The translations under genes and the position numbers were made by a program. Under the pieces are notes generated by a model. It had not been told where the DNA came from. It did not search any database and saw only the letters and a list, made by a program, of their open reading frames with translations. A DNA stretch of 64,000 bases. It comes from Bactericera cockerelli (lineage: Eukaryota > Arthropoda > Insecta > Hemiptera > Triozidae). How positions within the stretch are numbered: position 1 is the stretch's first letter; every line of letters begins with the position of its first letter. This document shows positions 1 to 13,624 of the stretch, in pieces. The stretch spans positions 28,349,778 to 28,413,777 of the forward strand of contig CM044964.1 in assembly GCA_024516035.1 (NCBI GenBank). Reading direction: 5' to 3'.

Positions 1-414
1 AAGAAAGTGTTGAAGTCATATTATTAACAGTCCCACAACGGTATGGTTTAATATTGAGGAGCCGCGCGTTTTAGTTTTTTTCAAGTTTCCATGTATTTAT
101 ATTTCACAAATAAAGATCTTCAACAAATAATGAGTGTATACCCACCTTCAAAACATAAAAAAATTGTGCTGAAAGTGGGGATATTTGGATACCGGGCGGT
201 CGGTCCATGTCTGAGTTCCACACTTTTCGGTATGAGCTTTCCCCTCCTAAAACAAAACTGGCATGACCTTGGTTCGGAGATTACCAGACTAACGCGTTAA
301 GCACTTGACTACCATTGCACAAACTAGGCGATAAAAATATCACATAAATATATTTACCCCCAGATAAATAAAAATTCTCACTGTGCCCTCAGAAACTCGA
401 TTTTTACGACTACT

Positions 415-640
415 AGTTTTAATAATAACACTCTTTAGTGGAAGGTGGTTTACAGGGCGAGGTTAGTGCTCAAAGCATTTTCTACCTCCTAACCCTCGGA
501 GTCTTATTATTATGTGGTCACTAACTCAAATTAATGAGGAAAAATTCATGCACTGGGTGGGATTCGAACCAACGGATCCCTACACTACCTGGATTACCAG
601 ACTAGCGCGTTAACAACTTGACTACCAGTAAATAAATAAA
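415..640 (-). repeat. SINE family C
   Basis: Minus strand head TGGTAGTCAAGTTGTTAACG, B box GGTTCGAATCCC, then TTCCTCATTAATTTGAGTT and a TAAAGAGTGTTATTATTA tail. A second head fragment lies at 275-330. Confidence 0.82.
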
Positions 641-939
641 ATAAATAAATAAACCACCAGATAAATATAAATTCTCACTGTGATCTCGGAAACCCCATCT
701 TTTACGACTATACTAAAGTCTAGTTCTAACAAAGAATGGACACGGTAATGACACCCCCAACACACACGGCAGTGCTGCGTACTAACCCCCACACAGATCA
801 TGAAAACTTCTCGCCATGACGGTTCCGCAAAAACAACAACACGGCCTTTTAGAAGAGGGCGGGGCACAACAACAGCAGGTCTGACAACTCTCGAAACTTC
901 TTTTCATGTCTCGCTCGTCCGTTCGAGAAAAGTGCAAAG

Positions 940-1070
940 TTGTAAAGTTCAAATTGCAAAGTTGTAAAGTTTAAATTGCAAAGTTGTAAAGTTCAAATTG
1001 CAAAGTTGTAAAGTTTAAATTGCAGGGTTTTAAAGTTCAAATTGCAAAGTTGTAAAGTATACGTCTTCAA
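940..1070. repeat. 22-bp tandem repeat
   Basis: Five to six units of GTTGTAAAGTTCAAATTGCA, alternating TTCAAATT and TTTAAATT. Confidence 0.9.
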
Positions 1071-1304
1071 GTCCGTTTCAGAAAAGTTGGAATTGCCAAG
1101 TTGTAATGGCTGGGGAAATGTTCGAGGCAAGATACACACACAGCGCTGCTTCACACGAATTTACAAAACAAAACGAACGTTTTGAGTAATAGAAAATGTT
1201 TCATTAAAAACAAAGAAGAAAAGCCAGGATCAAAGTAATAATTTCAGCCAAATAAAACCGGTTAAGAAAATGTTTTACGCTCTTTTTCTGGCCACTTAGA
1301 AAAG

Positions 1305-1515
1305 TTCAATATTCACGAGAAAATTCTTTAAAAAGTCACAGTCAAACACAACAGCAAAATTCTAGTTTCCAAAAAAATTTAATACTTCTAAAATTCTAGT
1401 ACTTCCACTGAAAAGTTCAAAATTCACGAGAAAATTCTTCAAAAAGTCAGTCAGACACAACACCAAAATTGTAGTTTCCAAAAAAACAAATTAAATGTTT
1501 CTAAAATTCTAGTAC
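1305..1515. repeat. 105-bp tandem duplication
   Basis: Two diverged copies, each with AAAAGTTCAA..TTCACGAGAAAATTCTT and ending CTAAAATTCTAGTACTT. Confidence 0.8.
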
Positions 1516-1550
1516 TTAAAACACTGCCGGGCATATACCGCCGCGAGAAA

Positions 1551-1640
1551 CTAAGAACGAGAAGACAGCAACTCGAGGATCTGTTGGGACTGATGGCCAA
1601 TTCTCTGTCGAACTTCGTATTTCTCTTCAATTTCCCGAGC
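1551..1640 (-). CDS. Possible terminal coding fragment (unrecognised)
   Basis: The minus strand reads EIEEKYEVRQRIGHQSQQIL then ELLSSRS and a TAG stop at 1551-1553, a charged helix-like peptide with balanced base composition unlike the surrounding AT-rich DNA. A TGA lies two codons upstream of the quoted start, and no convincing acceptor was found. It could be the last exon of an unknown gene, an exon fossil or chance. Confidence 0.2.
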   Translation of the reverse strand, partial: AREIEEKYEVRQRIGHQSQQILELLSSRS

Positions 1641-1734
1641 TCATGCGGCCTCTGTGATGTGTCTCGTGTTCAACCAATGGAGTGTAGAGGACCCACCAGA
1701 CCCACACAGCAAGTAAAATTAGTACTAGTTTGCC

Positions 1735-1975
1735 GTACTCCGTGGCTCAATAGTTAAGATCATTTTTAGTTTTTTTTTTCCTCATGAAATACTGATATAT
1801 TTATTTATTGGCATATAAAGTCTACTCCTGCACCATCTTCAATCATTGCTGATTTAAACCTCTGTCTAGGTTGCGGGTTCGAATCCCGACCGGAGCGGAA
1901 AATTCTCACCTAGTTTTTCCGTTTCCAGAATGGCATGGATGTAAAGGTAAAGTGCCCCGAAGTAATACAAAAGCG
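1735..1975 (+). repeat. SINE family E with an insert
   Basis: CTCCGTGGCTCAATAGTTAA head to 1765, an AT-rich insert to about 1868, then GCGGGTTCGAATCCCGACC and body. Confidence 0.7.
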
Positions 1976-2004
1976 TTTCTGGGGCATAATAATAGTAAAT
2001 TTTC

Positions 2005-2277
2005 ATATTTGTGTTGATCACAATCGTTATATCACCACAACTACTCAAACTCGCTTCACTACGGGCGGAATTAATAGACGTTTTTGTAATACCTCTGTGG
2101 CGCTAAGTCACGGATTGCGTACTGTGTAAGATAGGGAAAATCGACACTTACCAACGACTTAAGTTATGGATGTTGTCTATTAATTCCGACCTAAATTTTT
2201 GCTTAACTTGGGACTTGAACCACCGACCTCCAGATTTTAAGTCCGCCAACTTATCGATCAAGTTACTGAGGTTCTAA
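2005..2277 (-). repeat. SINE family A split by a MITE
   Basis: Head at the right (CAGTAACTTGATCGATAAG, GGTGGTTCAAGTCCC) and tail at the left (GATATAACGATTGTGATCAA). Confidence 0.82.
2063..2191. mobile_element. PIF/Harbinger-like MITE inside a family A SINE
   Basis: GGGCGGAATTAATAGAC end at 2063, inverse end TCTATTAATTCCGACC at 2191. It splits the SINE at 2005-2277. Confidence 0.8.
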
Positions 2278-2439
2278 CAATAGATTCTCCAAATAATAAA
2301 ATAAATAAATTTGTTTCTTTATGTTATATCACAATTTTAGTGGGAAGCGCTGATCTATAGAACTTTTCCTTTTTCCTTGAATATTCTAATATCTCATTTT
2401 TGCCCATAATTCTGCCACAGGTCGGGGCTCACATTAAAG

Positions 2440-2540
2440 TAGCTACTCATTTTTCCTCACGAGTTATCGAGTGGACCCCGGGTATCCAAAGAGCAAAAAA
2501 AAAATCCTGTCCTCCTGGGGATCGAAATTTTGTAACTTTG
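2440..2540 (-). repeat. SINE family G fragment
   Basis: Body GGTCCACTCGATAACTCGTG and ATTTCGATCCCCAGG; the head is missing. Confidence 0.55.
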
Positions 2541-2541
2541 T

Positions 2542-3131
2542 AACCGGTAACCTCGATGAAAATTCTTTGAATAATGTTGAACTTCGCTATTATTTGTTCT
2601 TGTTTATTAAAGTAAAATATTTTTAAATTTAGGATTTTTCAAGAAGAAAGTGCAAAGCAGAGCAAGCATTGATATTGGCAGACCTACGAAGTGATTGTGA
2701 TTTCATCCTGCTTTACTACATTGTGATTTACTCTGAAAATCTGCACTGTGGAATTCATTCGAAGAAGTCATTGATCAAATGTATCCCACTACCAACATAA
2801 AAATACTTGAATTTGTTGGGAGGCAGGGAGGGAGAGGGGGGGAGGGGGATGGAGCGAGATGGAGAGAGAGAGAAGAGACAGAGAGAAAGAGTGAGAGAAT
2901 TTTTTTTTTAAAAAAAGTCGTTAAGAATAATCTGATACAAAACATTGAATTATATCTCATTAATGTCTTTCATCAAAAAGTCACCATACTTTCTAAAATT
3001 ACTTCAAAGGATTCATTTTATTTAATTGAACTATTGAAAAGTAAGTATGTACATATGTATATATTGTGTCTTTTTTTCATAATACATGGAAAATATCAAT
3101 GATCTCATATACCGCTTAGCTGGGGGAACAT
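2542..3131. other. No gene seen; purine-rich tract
   Basis: AT-rich DNA with a GA-rich stretch at 2820-2905. The ORFs here follow from the low-complexity tract. Confidence 0.5.
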
Positions 3132-3240
3132 TTAAGACCAGTGTCTCGCTAGAGGACTATAAACAGAGAACTAGCCCACCCTAAGAAGCCAGGCTAGCTT
3201 GCAGTTTCCCAAAGGTTTAATGGCTTGAAAAGAAATAGCA
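3132..3240. repeat. Dispersed repeat, family I
   Basis: AAGACCAGTGTCTCGCT .. GACTATAAACAGAGAAC .. GCTTGCAG.TTCCCAAAGGTTTAATGGCTT; second copy at 5790-5885. Confidence 0.7.
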
Positions 3241-3544
3241 CAAGTTCTCACGATGGTTGATTGCACATGGGGACGAACCAACTTTTCCAATCAGGTTGGC
3301 TGGGGACCATCACACCAATAAAATTGTAGAATTCTATTATTATTATTTTATTTTTTGAAAAATATTATTTTGATATTATATTCACTTATATCAACTCACT
3401 TGATACAAAGAAACAGTTCGTTAGAGAGAAAAACAAAGAGAAATGGGGCACATGAAGTATCAAATTTCAAGAATGACCTTGAACAAATGTCTGAGTTAGT
3501 CCTCAATAATTAATCAGAATAAATTCATTCAATTCCAGATACAT

Positions 3545-5395
3545 ATCGAAATAAAAAGTCTACATCAAAATCTGCGAGTGAAATTCAAAATTATAAGTCT
3601 ACATCAAAATCTGCGAGTGAAATTCAAATTTAAAAGTCTATCAAAATCTACGAGTGAAATCCAAAATTAAAAGTCTATCAAAATCTGCGAGTGAAATCCA
3701 AAATTAAGTTATCAAAATCTGCGAGTGAAATTCAAAATCAAAAGTCTACATCAAAATCTACAAGTGAAATTCAAAATTAAAAGTCTACATCAAAATCTGC
3801 GAGTGAAATCCAAAATTTAAAGTCTACCAAATCTGCGAGTGAAATCCAAAATTAAAAGTCTACATCAAAATCTGCGAGTGAAATCCAAAATTAAAAGTCT
3901 ACATCAAAATCTGCGAGTGAAATCCAAAATTAAAAGTCTACATCAAAATCTACGAGTGAAGTTCAAAATTAAAAGTCTATCAAAATCTACGAGTGAAATC
4001 CAAAATTAAAAGTCTATCAAAATCTGCGAGTGAAATCCAAAATTAAGTTATCAAAATCTGCGAGTGAAATTCAAAATTAAAAGTCTACATCAAAATCTAC
4101 AAGTGAAATTCAAAATTAAAAGTCTGTCAAAATCTGCGAGTGAAATCCAAAATTAAAAGTCTACATCAAAATCTGCGAGTGAAATCCAAAATTAAGTTAT
4201 CAAAATCTGCGAGTGAAATTCAAAATTAAAAGTCTACATCAAAATCTACAAGTGAAATTCAAAATTAAAAGTCTGTCAAAATCTGCGAGTGAAATCTAAA
4301 ATTAAAAGTCTACATCAAAATCTGCGAGTGAAATCCAAAATTTAAAGTCTACCAAATCTGCGAGTGAAATCCAAAATTAAAAGTCTACATCAAAATCTGC
4401 GAGTGAAATCCAAAATTAAAAGTCTACATCAAAATCTGCGAGTGAAATCCAAAATTAAAAGTCTACATCAAAATCTACGAGTGAAGTTCAAAATTAAAAG
4501 TCTATCAAAATCTACGAGTGAAATCCTAAATTAAAAGTCCATCAAAATCTGCGAGTGTCCAAATCCAAAATTAAAAGTCTGCGAGTGTCCAAATCCAAAA
4601 TTAAAAGTGTCCAAATCCAAAATTAAAAGTCTACATCAAAATCTACGAGTGAAGTTCAAAATTAAAAGTCTATCAAAATCTACATCAAAATCTACGAGTG
4701 AAGTTCAAAATTAAAAGTCTATCAAAATCTACGAGTGAAATCCAAAATTAAAAGTCTATCAAAATCTGCGAGTGAAATCCAAAATTAAGTTATCAAAATC
4801 TGCGAGTGAAATTCAAAATTAAAAGTCTACATCAAAATCTACAAGTGAAATTCAAAATTAAAAGTCTGTCAAAATCTGCGAGTGAAATCCAAAATTAAAA
4901 GTCTACATCAAAATCTGCGAGTGAAATCCAAAATTAAAAGTCTACACATCAAAATCTGCGAGTGAAATCCAAAATTAAAAATCCATCAAAATCTGCGAGT
5001 GAAATCCAAAGTTAAAAGTCTATCAAAATCTGCGAGTGAAATTCAAAATTAAAAGTCTATCAAAATGTGCGAGTGAAATCCAAAATTAAAAGTCTATCAA
5101 AATCTGCGAGTAAAATCCAAAATTAAAAGTCTACATCAAAATCTGCGAGTGAAATTCAAAATTAAAAGTCTATCAAAATATGCGAGTGAAATCCAAAATT
5201 AAAAGTCTATCAAAATCTGCGAGTGAAATCCAAAATTAAAAGTCTACATCAAAATCTACGAGTGAAATCCAAAATTAAAAGTCCATCAAAATCTGCGAGT
5301 GAAATCCAAAATTAAAAGTCCATCAAAATCTGCGAGTGAAATCCAAAATTAAAAGTCCATCAAAATCTGCGAGTGAAATTCAAAATTAAAGTAAA
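3545..5395. repeat. 1.85-kb minisatellite, 36-39-bp unit
   Basis: About 48 units built on AAAATCTGCGAGTGAAATCC then AAAATTAAAAGTCTACATC. Variants drop three bases (CTATC) or become AAGTTATC, and these recur in the same order, so there is a higher-order pattern. Not coding. Confidence 0.97.
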
Positions 5396-5789
5396 GGTAA
5401 GTTAATTTATTACGTGTAACTTTTAAAGTATGGTGACTTATTGACGTTTTTATGTTGATTGAGATATTTAAAATCAATGTTTAATCAGATTAATCAACAC
5501 AACTTGGATATGAAAGAGAGGAAACGGAGTTTGTGTGGTAGGGAGGAAACAAATAAATACAAAATCATGTATGTGAATTACAAAAAATATCTTTCTTTTT
5601 TACTTCTAAAGATTATTGTTTCACAGATATTTTACTTATGCAGCCATGAAACAAGAGCCATTGAAGACCAGTGAGACGTGTTCCTTTCTTTGTCAGCAGT
5701 TTAAACAAAGGTTTATATGATGTATGACTGTGGGACCTTACACAAGGAGACGTCAATTCTGACAGTTAGGTGGTAGAAGAATATTATTA

Positions 5790-5885
5790 TTTTAAGACCA
5801 GTGTCTCGCTGGGAGACTATAAACAGAGAACAGACTAGGCAACCCTAACAAGCTTGCAGCTTCCCAAGGTTTCAATGGCTTCCAC
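5790..5885. repeat. Dispersed repeat, family I
   Basis: Second copy of the 3132 repeat. Confidence 0.7.
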
Positions 5886-6124
5886 TATACAGAAAAAGCC
5901 CCAGTACAAAAGAGAAAAAGAAAAAAAAGTTAGACATGTTTTTTTAAACAAGTTTCATTTATACAAAAAATATCTTAAAACTAAAAAAAACCCTAGATAT
6001 ATAAGGGCGAAATCAATAGATTTTCCCCATCTAACACAGTATTCAATTTGAGACTTAGCGCCACAGAGGTATTACAACAACGTTTATTTCGCCCTAAATA
6101 TATGAAGCCAAGAAAAAAAGAATA

Positions 6125-6334
6125 ATAATAATATCGCCTTATTTATACTGCCCGATACGGACTATTATAAAGTCCCATTATTCTAGCGCAGTAAGCCCAA
6201 GACATATTATTATGTGGTAAAAATCCCAAATGGGAGGATAACTAGTCATGTCCCGGCTGGGTTTCGAACCCACGACCTCTGGAACCTGTGGATTCACAGA
6301 GTGCCGCCTTTACCACTGAGCTACCGGGACAGAC
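6125..6334 (-). repeat. SINE family B
   Basis: Full copy: GTCCCGGTAGCTCAGTGG head with A box, GGGTTCGAAACCC B box, (ATT)n tail. It stops 12 bp before the splice donor of the YTHDF exon at 6347. Confidence 0.88.
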
Positions 6335-6346
6335 CTCATCACTCAC

Positions 6347-8528
6347 CCTTCTTCTTGATGTGCAGCGTGGTGGTGGGCGGGGGCTTGGCGGGCTGACTAG
6401 CGATGGACGCCCAGGAGGGTTGCTTCTTCACGGGGGCGGGGGGCGCCACAGAGGGGGGCGCCAGACTATGCTCCGTCCCATTGCTGCCGCCCCCGGTCAT
6501 GCTCAGGCCTTGCATGCTCTCCGCTAGCTTGCCTGGAAGATAAACAGTTAATCACATATTTCTTTTTGATAGTTTTTTTTGCAGTTCAGAAGTCACAACT
6601 TCTATATTTTTTTATGTTTTATTTAGTTTTATTAAATATAAAAAAACTTGTTCCAGGGACCGTCCTTCCGGAAGGGAACCGAGGATGCAAGAAGCATTTC
6701 CTCTTTTAATGGCCTTTTGATAGTTAGGTTTCGTGTGATAGATATAAATTATTGTGATTGTGATATATCACTATTGTGATTAACACAAAGAAGAAGAAGA
6801 AGAAGAAACATACCAGTATCTGCAGGAGAATTATACGCCACAGCGGAAGCGTAGCCATGCTGTGTGCTACTGGTTGTGGGAGTAGCCGCTAGCTGACTCC
6901 ACGACTGAGATCCAACATAGTCGCCTGCACTGGTCGTTCCATTGGTGTAATAGTACGACCCTGGGGGTTTGAGATAAGATAAGTTTGAGACAAACATATC
7001 AAGTGCACTACTCTGATTTTTACTATTAGAAATTAGAAATTTTCATGTTCTTTTACTTTTTTTTAAAAGAAGGTAATTATGCCGCGGAACCTCTTCGCAT
7101 TACTTCAGGGCACTTTACATTTACATCCATGCCATTCCGGAAACGGAAATCTCGGTTAGAATTTTCCGCTCCGGCCGGGATTCGAACCCGCAACCTCCGG
7201 GTCAGCAACCAATGCTCTTAACCACTGAGCCACGGAGGTCGGCTCTTATCTTTTATCCAAGGTTCTTTTAGCTGTAAATTGTAGACTTTAAATTTTGAAT
7301 TTGCCTACTCACGCTTGGCATACGAAAGGTCCCGGGTTCGATCCTCCGAGCCGACAACAAAAAAATGTATACTAAATTTGGTTACAGATTTTCGTAAGAG
7401 ATACCTTCCGGAGCGCTCGTGTTGACCCAGCACCTAAATGTGAAGTATTGTGTCATTTCTCGCCCATCAGAGGAGAGGCATATGGACAAGCTACAACACA
7501 GACCGCAAGCGTCTACAGTAGCTGCTGTTTCACAACTACGAAAAAAAAAGTGAAACACTTATCTTTAAAAAAAAAAAAAAAAATCGATTCCCGAATTGGA
7601 CAAATTTTACTCACAAAAATTCGTTTTCCTCTGAAGTAATAAATACGTGAAGCTGGGGTTTTGGCCATTGCTAGGCTAGGTGGTACGATTCCTCGCGAAT
7701 GGAAAGTAAAACCTCCGTCTTGAATAACTCAAAAACGGGACATTAAAACCAAAAAGCCCGAGCTACACTACTTTATTGTTAATCACTTTTATTTCACGAT
7801 TTTTTTTTTATTACAAGTAAAACACCTCATCCATATTGATACTTGATAGCAAAGAGCCCAATATGCTCACAGCATATTGGGCTAAAACCACATAGAATCA
7901 ATGGAAACGAAAAGAGTATTGGATCATCCATATCATCCTCTCACCACCGCGATATATGTATCCACGCCTATCCCACGGACATGAATAAACTTTAGAATAA
8001 TTATTTTAGCTAGTTCATTTCCCTATAATTAGCAAAGAAGAATAGGTATATTGGTAATATTCACCCTTTGTACTGTAAAAAAGTTGTTTTTATTTATTGT
8101 ATATCTACTTGTTTTGTTTTATTGCTACCCATATCAAAGAAAAAATGCATTAGTTACTTGCATTTATTTATTGTTCTGTAAGAAGTTTAATTTATCATTT
8201 ATTTATTTTTATCCTGTATCATTATTATTGCCAACCTCGTTGTAACATTTTATTTTAAAATAAATACAACTATAATTATCTATCTATCTATCCCACGGAC
8301 ACGGATTTACTATTACTACTAGTGTATATAACATAATTGTATGTGTCAAGGACATTGGAAAAAAGCTCATAGAAAAAACTGGAAACAGCAGAGCCAGTGA
8401 ATTTTTAATACAACAAATCAGCATTGTCACTCAAAGAGGCAATGCTGGAAGCATACTGTCAGTGCTACCAATGAAAAAAGATGAGACCTTGTATTACATA
8501 TAAATAAAGACAACTATACCACTTCCTC

Positions 8529-8564
<36 letters not shown>

Positions 8565-11500
8565 TATGTTTGCACACTCTAATAAAAATTTAATAATGCA
8601 CACTCTAATAAAACTGTTAAAATCCCCTAAAAGTACAACAGGTATTGTACTTCAAGGGGATTTTAATGATAAAAAAAATGTGAAATGAAATAAAATTTAT
8701 TCCTATTCCTATACTACTCTACCTGGAGGCACAGTGGACTGGTAGTGTGCGGCATGGCTCGGGCTAGGCGCAGGATACACACCGTAGTTGCTCAGGTACG
8801 GGCTGGCCGCCACTCCCGCTGCTGTGGCGTAAGCATAGCCATGCGTCGGGTAAGCGGCACTTGCTGTGTAGTAGTAGTTGCTGTCAACACTGGCATAACC
8901 CTGAGCAAGAGAGAGGTAAGTAAGTAGGATTGTTTTATTGTGCATTTTTGATACATAAAGTATGTTCACAACGTCATGACAAAGAAAAATAATATTAAAA
9001 AATTAAAAAGTAGGTAATTATAAAATGTATAAAAAAAAAATATATAAAAATTAAAATAAAATATATTATACAGATATAAAATATATACTATGAGAGAAAG
9101 AATATATCTAATATTTATACAATACAATCCTCTGTCGATCCTGCAAGGATGAGACTAAAGAGTCCCTTTACTCTCTCAGTCTAAACAAATTCTCAACAAA
9201 CAAAAAAAGAAGAGAAAATAATAATAATAATAATGAGAAAACACAGAAATGTTTTACTGCCCGATTAGGACTAATGAATCCTGTTATTAAAGCAGTAAGC
9301 CCCAGACTTATTATTATGTGATCAAAATTCAAAAGAAATTTCAATTTATCCTTAATTATAATAATAACACTCTTTAGTGTAAGGAAACCACCAGGCGAGG
9401 TTAATGCTCAAAACATTTTGTAACAACCAACAATTTGAGTCTTATTATTATGTGATCACAAACTCAAATTAATGAGCAAAAATTAATGCATTCAAACCAA
9501 CGGATCCCTACACTATCTGGATTACCAGACTAGCGTGTTAAACACATTTAAGTACCAGTACAAACCGTGAAAAAAAGCCTAGTAGACCATAAGTCTGCTT
9601 AACAGATTGCCTCCAAACAGTTTGTTGTTGTGCTGCTTCTGGGGTTTAATTTGTTTTCAAATCCTATTTGTTCTACATTTCTCTTGATATTTTCATCCGA
9701 CCGAGTTTTTGCCTACCTTGAGATTTTCTACATTCTACTTTTTCTACTACTGTTATTTTTGGAGTTTGATGTTGCTCCATTCTTGTAACATGTCCTGCAT
9801 ACTTCAATCTCCTGTTTTTCAATACTTGCACTATGGTAATTTATAACTAACAATAGTAAATACTTGAATAAAAATACCTAAAAGAGGTGTTATGAAACAA
9901 TATAGTCATGATCTCAAATGAAAAGGTAAATACTGTTGATTGGCAGTTGATCCCTGGGTTGTATTTAAACTGAAAATGCAAAGTTGCATTTAAACTTAAA
10001 ATGCTTCAAAACAACCCACACCAGCATTATGCTGAAAGGGTTGTTAAAATATTACTACGATTTTGTTGATGAAATATTGTGTATATTAAATAAATAATGA
10101 AAAAAAAAAATGAAAAAAATAATTTAAGCTGACCTAAGTAGCTTAATTGATAAGGTGGCAGACTAGTAATCAGAGGTCAGTGGTTCAAGTCCCAAGTCAA
10201 GCAAATTTCAATATAAATTACAGTATTTTTTATTATTCCTTTCTTGCTTTTTCTGACTCCCTTTTTTTTAACAAGTTTCAATCTAACATATGTTATTTTT
10301 TCTCAATTATTTACATTTGTTCTTGTTTTTTTTTTAAAGTAAATATTATTTAGAGTACTATTGCTGATTCAATTAATAATTAGATTTTTACCTGATGAGG
10401 CTGTGTTGACCCTCTCCAAGACTCATAATTGTTACCAGACTCAGTTATATTTTCACACTTTGTGGGACCATTAGCTGTGAACACAAGAAGTCAATATTAA
10501 ACTAGAGTGTAACTCCTTGAGCAATTTGTGTCAATCAGATATATGAACTATCACAGCTGCTTAAAATAACTTGACACAGTGATTTAGACCTATAAACAAG
10601 GCAAATTTTACTATTTAAACTATGATAAGAGATATTTGTGTTTTGCTAATCTGGGAATACTACCTAGGGTGTAAAGATAGTTAGTGAAGCTTAACACTCT
10701 GCTAAAACCATCACCCAACTATCCTTCCCAACAAAGATTTGTAAAAGATCTAAAGTGTAATATCAGATACTGTTAACCAGGGCTAGGGCATTTTTATGCC
10801 AATGACTGTCATTGGCAGTCCAGCATGGAAATGCCTCAAGCCTGTTTGTCATGTAATAATGTTGTATATTTCGATTAAAAATTTGTCACTAAGAAAATAA
10901 AACACAAATTACTATAGTACAGTAAACAAGAAAGTGTTTTTCAATGATGATGCCTTCCCTTACATTGAAATAGATAAGAATAAATGAAACATTGTGTTGA
11001 ATAATTTAATATGTTAAACATTTGGGTTTTCATGGCTAAGTTTCACAAAAATCTATTAGAAATGACTATTGAACAAATTATTATCAGAGATGGAGCAATC
11101 TATTTAACTTTTAAAAAAACCAATAAAATTCTATCTACATTATACAACAGTGAATACTGAATACTTCTTCAGTAAAATTAGAGATTACTCTTGAAGGTGC
11201 TTTATTCTATTTAAAATTATGCAATTCATAAAAGTTAACAAATTCATAAAACAATTTTTGAACTAAAATGTTGATTTAAAAGAAAAAAATATCACCATGA
11301 TGTACAAAATTTAAAACTAACCCAAGTTCAATTATCTGTGCTGTCAACATGCAACCATATCGTATTGCACTCAAGAAAAGACGTTCTACTAAAATTTCTT
11401 ATCTTCATTCTGAATCTAAAACCCCATACCTCGAGCCCTACACAAAAAAACTTACCACAAACTTTTTTAAAAAGGCGAAAAATTCAAAAATTTCTGTTCT

Positions 11501-11942
11501 CAAATCCCTCTGCTCCTACACCATACCTAACAAAATCAAATACAAAAGGGTGATGCACAACACAATTTATTGCTGCATTCCCTAGTCATACTCTGATACC
11601 GTAATCTGTATCAAAAACCTATAATACTTACCATAACTGAAAGCAACATGCCAGCGATGCCAGTCTGACAAGTTTTTCCTTTCCTTATCAACATCAAATA
11701 TTAAACAAATAAATAAAATTGCCTCCAACTCAACTTAGCTAGGTTTTTATTTTTTTCCTAAGTTATTCATCTTAGATCTCTTTTTCCTAATCTAGATCTC
11801 ATTTATTTTCTCATCATGTCAGTCAAAGTCAATTAGACTGTAAGACTGGAACTGACACATGATCTTGTATGTATACATAAATTATGTTATTATACCTTAT
11901 TGCTCAATAAAATATATATTAAAAAGAAGAAAAAAAAATATT

Positions 11943-11978
<36 letters not shown>

Positions 11979-12595
11979 CAACCATAGTGTGTAGAATTAA
12001 GAAGTGTGGAAACAAACCCCAGTTGGATGGAAATGCCACATAGCGCATCACCATCGCAAAGGAGAAGAATATTTCTTGCGGTCTATTTATGTTTACATTT
12101 GTTTATGGTAAAAGAATAACACAGTGAGTTACCTACAGAAGCCCAGAATCATTTTTATAAGACTAAGGATCATAAAACATACATGGTTTTTTTTTTCAAA
12201 AATGTATGGTTTATGATCCTTATGTTGACAAAAACTATGTTGAAACCATACATAATTGGTTTTATTTTAATATAAACATTTACATAAAAAATTAAATAAA
12301 TTTACCTTGTTGCTGATTTCCTTGAGATTTCAGGTGCTGAAAAGAAAAGAATAGTTCATTTTTAGTTTTATCCTCACAATAAGGAAAAAAGAGATTATGA
12401 GAGAGGGAAACTATATCAAAAATATTAGCCAATAACTGCCTGAAAAGTTAAAATATAAAGGAGAGAAATAATAATTTAAGTATGAATTATATTAATTTAC
12501 ATAAAATACAGTACAAGTTATCATTTACTCTTGTCATGTTTATACCCACAGTCATTGTGTTTATAAATTGTCTTTTCTCTCAATGTGTAATGGCA

Positions 12596-12631
<36 letters not shown>

Positions 12632-13593
12632 GCTTCAATTGAATCACGATAAAAATGTTATTGGAAGTATTGATTTACTTCCAATAACATTATGAATCAA
12701 ATGAACTAGAGATAGAGAACAAAATTAATTGCATTATCTTAAACTTAAAAAGTAATTAACAAAATTTACATTCTTAATTTAGGGTAGATATGTAATTACT
12801 GTGATCTGAATTGGATCTATTATTATTATTTTGAAACTAGATTGGCTACAGCTGGGGGTGTATTAATAATTTATTCCTGTCTGATTTCTTTGAAATTTAG
12901 GTATTTCAAATTCAACACCAACATTACTAACATTTAACAATACCCTACTTAAATTTAATTGGTCTTTTAATTGGTACATTAGTAAAGTCTTGTCTGAATC
13001 CTGACAGCAGATACAATTATAATTAAAACCATGTTGAGTCCAGTCATTATGGTTATGCCTTTTAGCCTTAGGGCAGAATTAATAGACATTTTTGTAATAC
13101 CTCTGTGGCGCTAAGTCACGGATTGCGTATTGTGTAAGATAGGGAAAACTGACACTTACCAACAACTTAAGTTATTGATGTTGTCTATTAATTCCGCCCT
13201 AAGTAATGACTTGGGAATTAGAATTTGTCCATTACTTTCACCCTTAATTTCAATAATAGTGAATCTCTAATTAAATTCAAGCTACTATTTAAAACTGGTA
13301 AAACTCAACATTAATGTTAGTACTTATTCAAGTATAGTTAGTACCTATTTGAGTAAGTTAAAAAGTCTCTTGATAAATTGAGTCTAAGTTTTTGATCACT
13401 CCTTTGTGCTGTTTTAAAATGAAGAGAAATGCTGATTATATCTAGCTTGAGTGTGACACCTTAGACACAGGGACAACTTATCAGTCACTCACGTAACACA
13501 GGGTAGATAAGAAATGTTGTGGGTGGTGTCAAGAGGGTAATAATTCACAATTGAGATGTGTCGACTTTGCATAATGTGATGTGCACAATAATT

Positions 13594-13624
<31 letters not shown>

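Noticed and set aside
2779..3102. 107-codon ORF with Gly/Arg/Glu repeats
   Set aside because: Derived from the GA-rich tract at 2820-2905; frame composition changes sharply outside it.
3545..5395. CRISPR array
   Set aside because: Contiguous tandem units with no unique spacers in a eukaryotic genome; it is a minisatellite.
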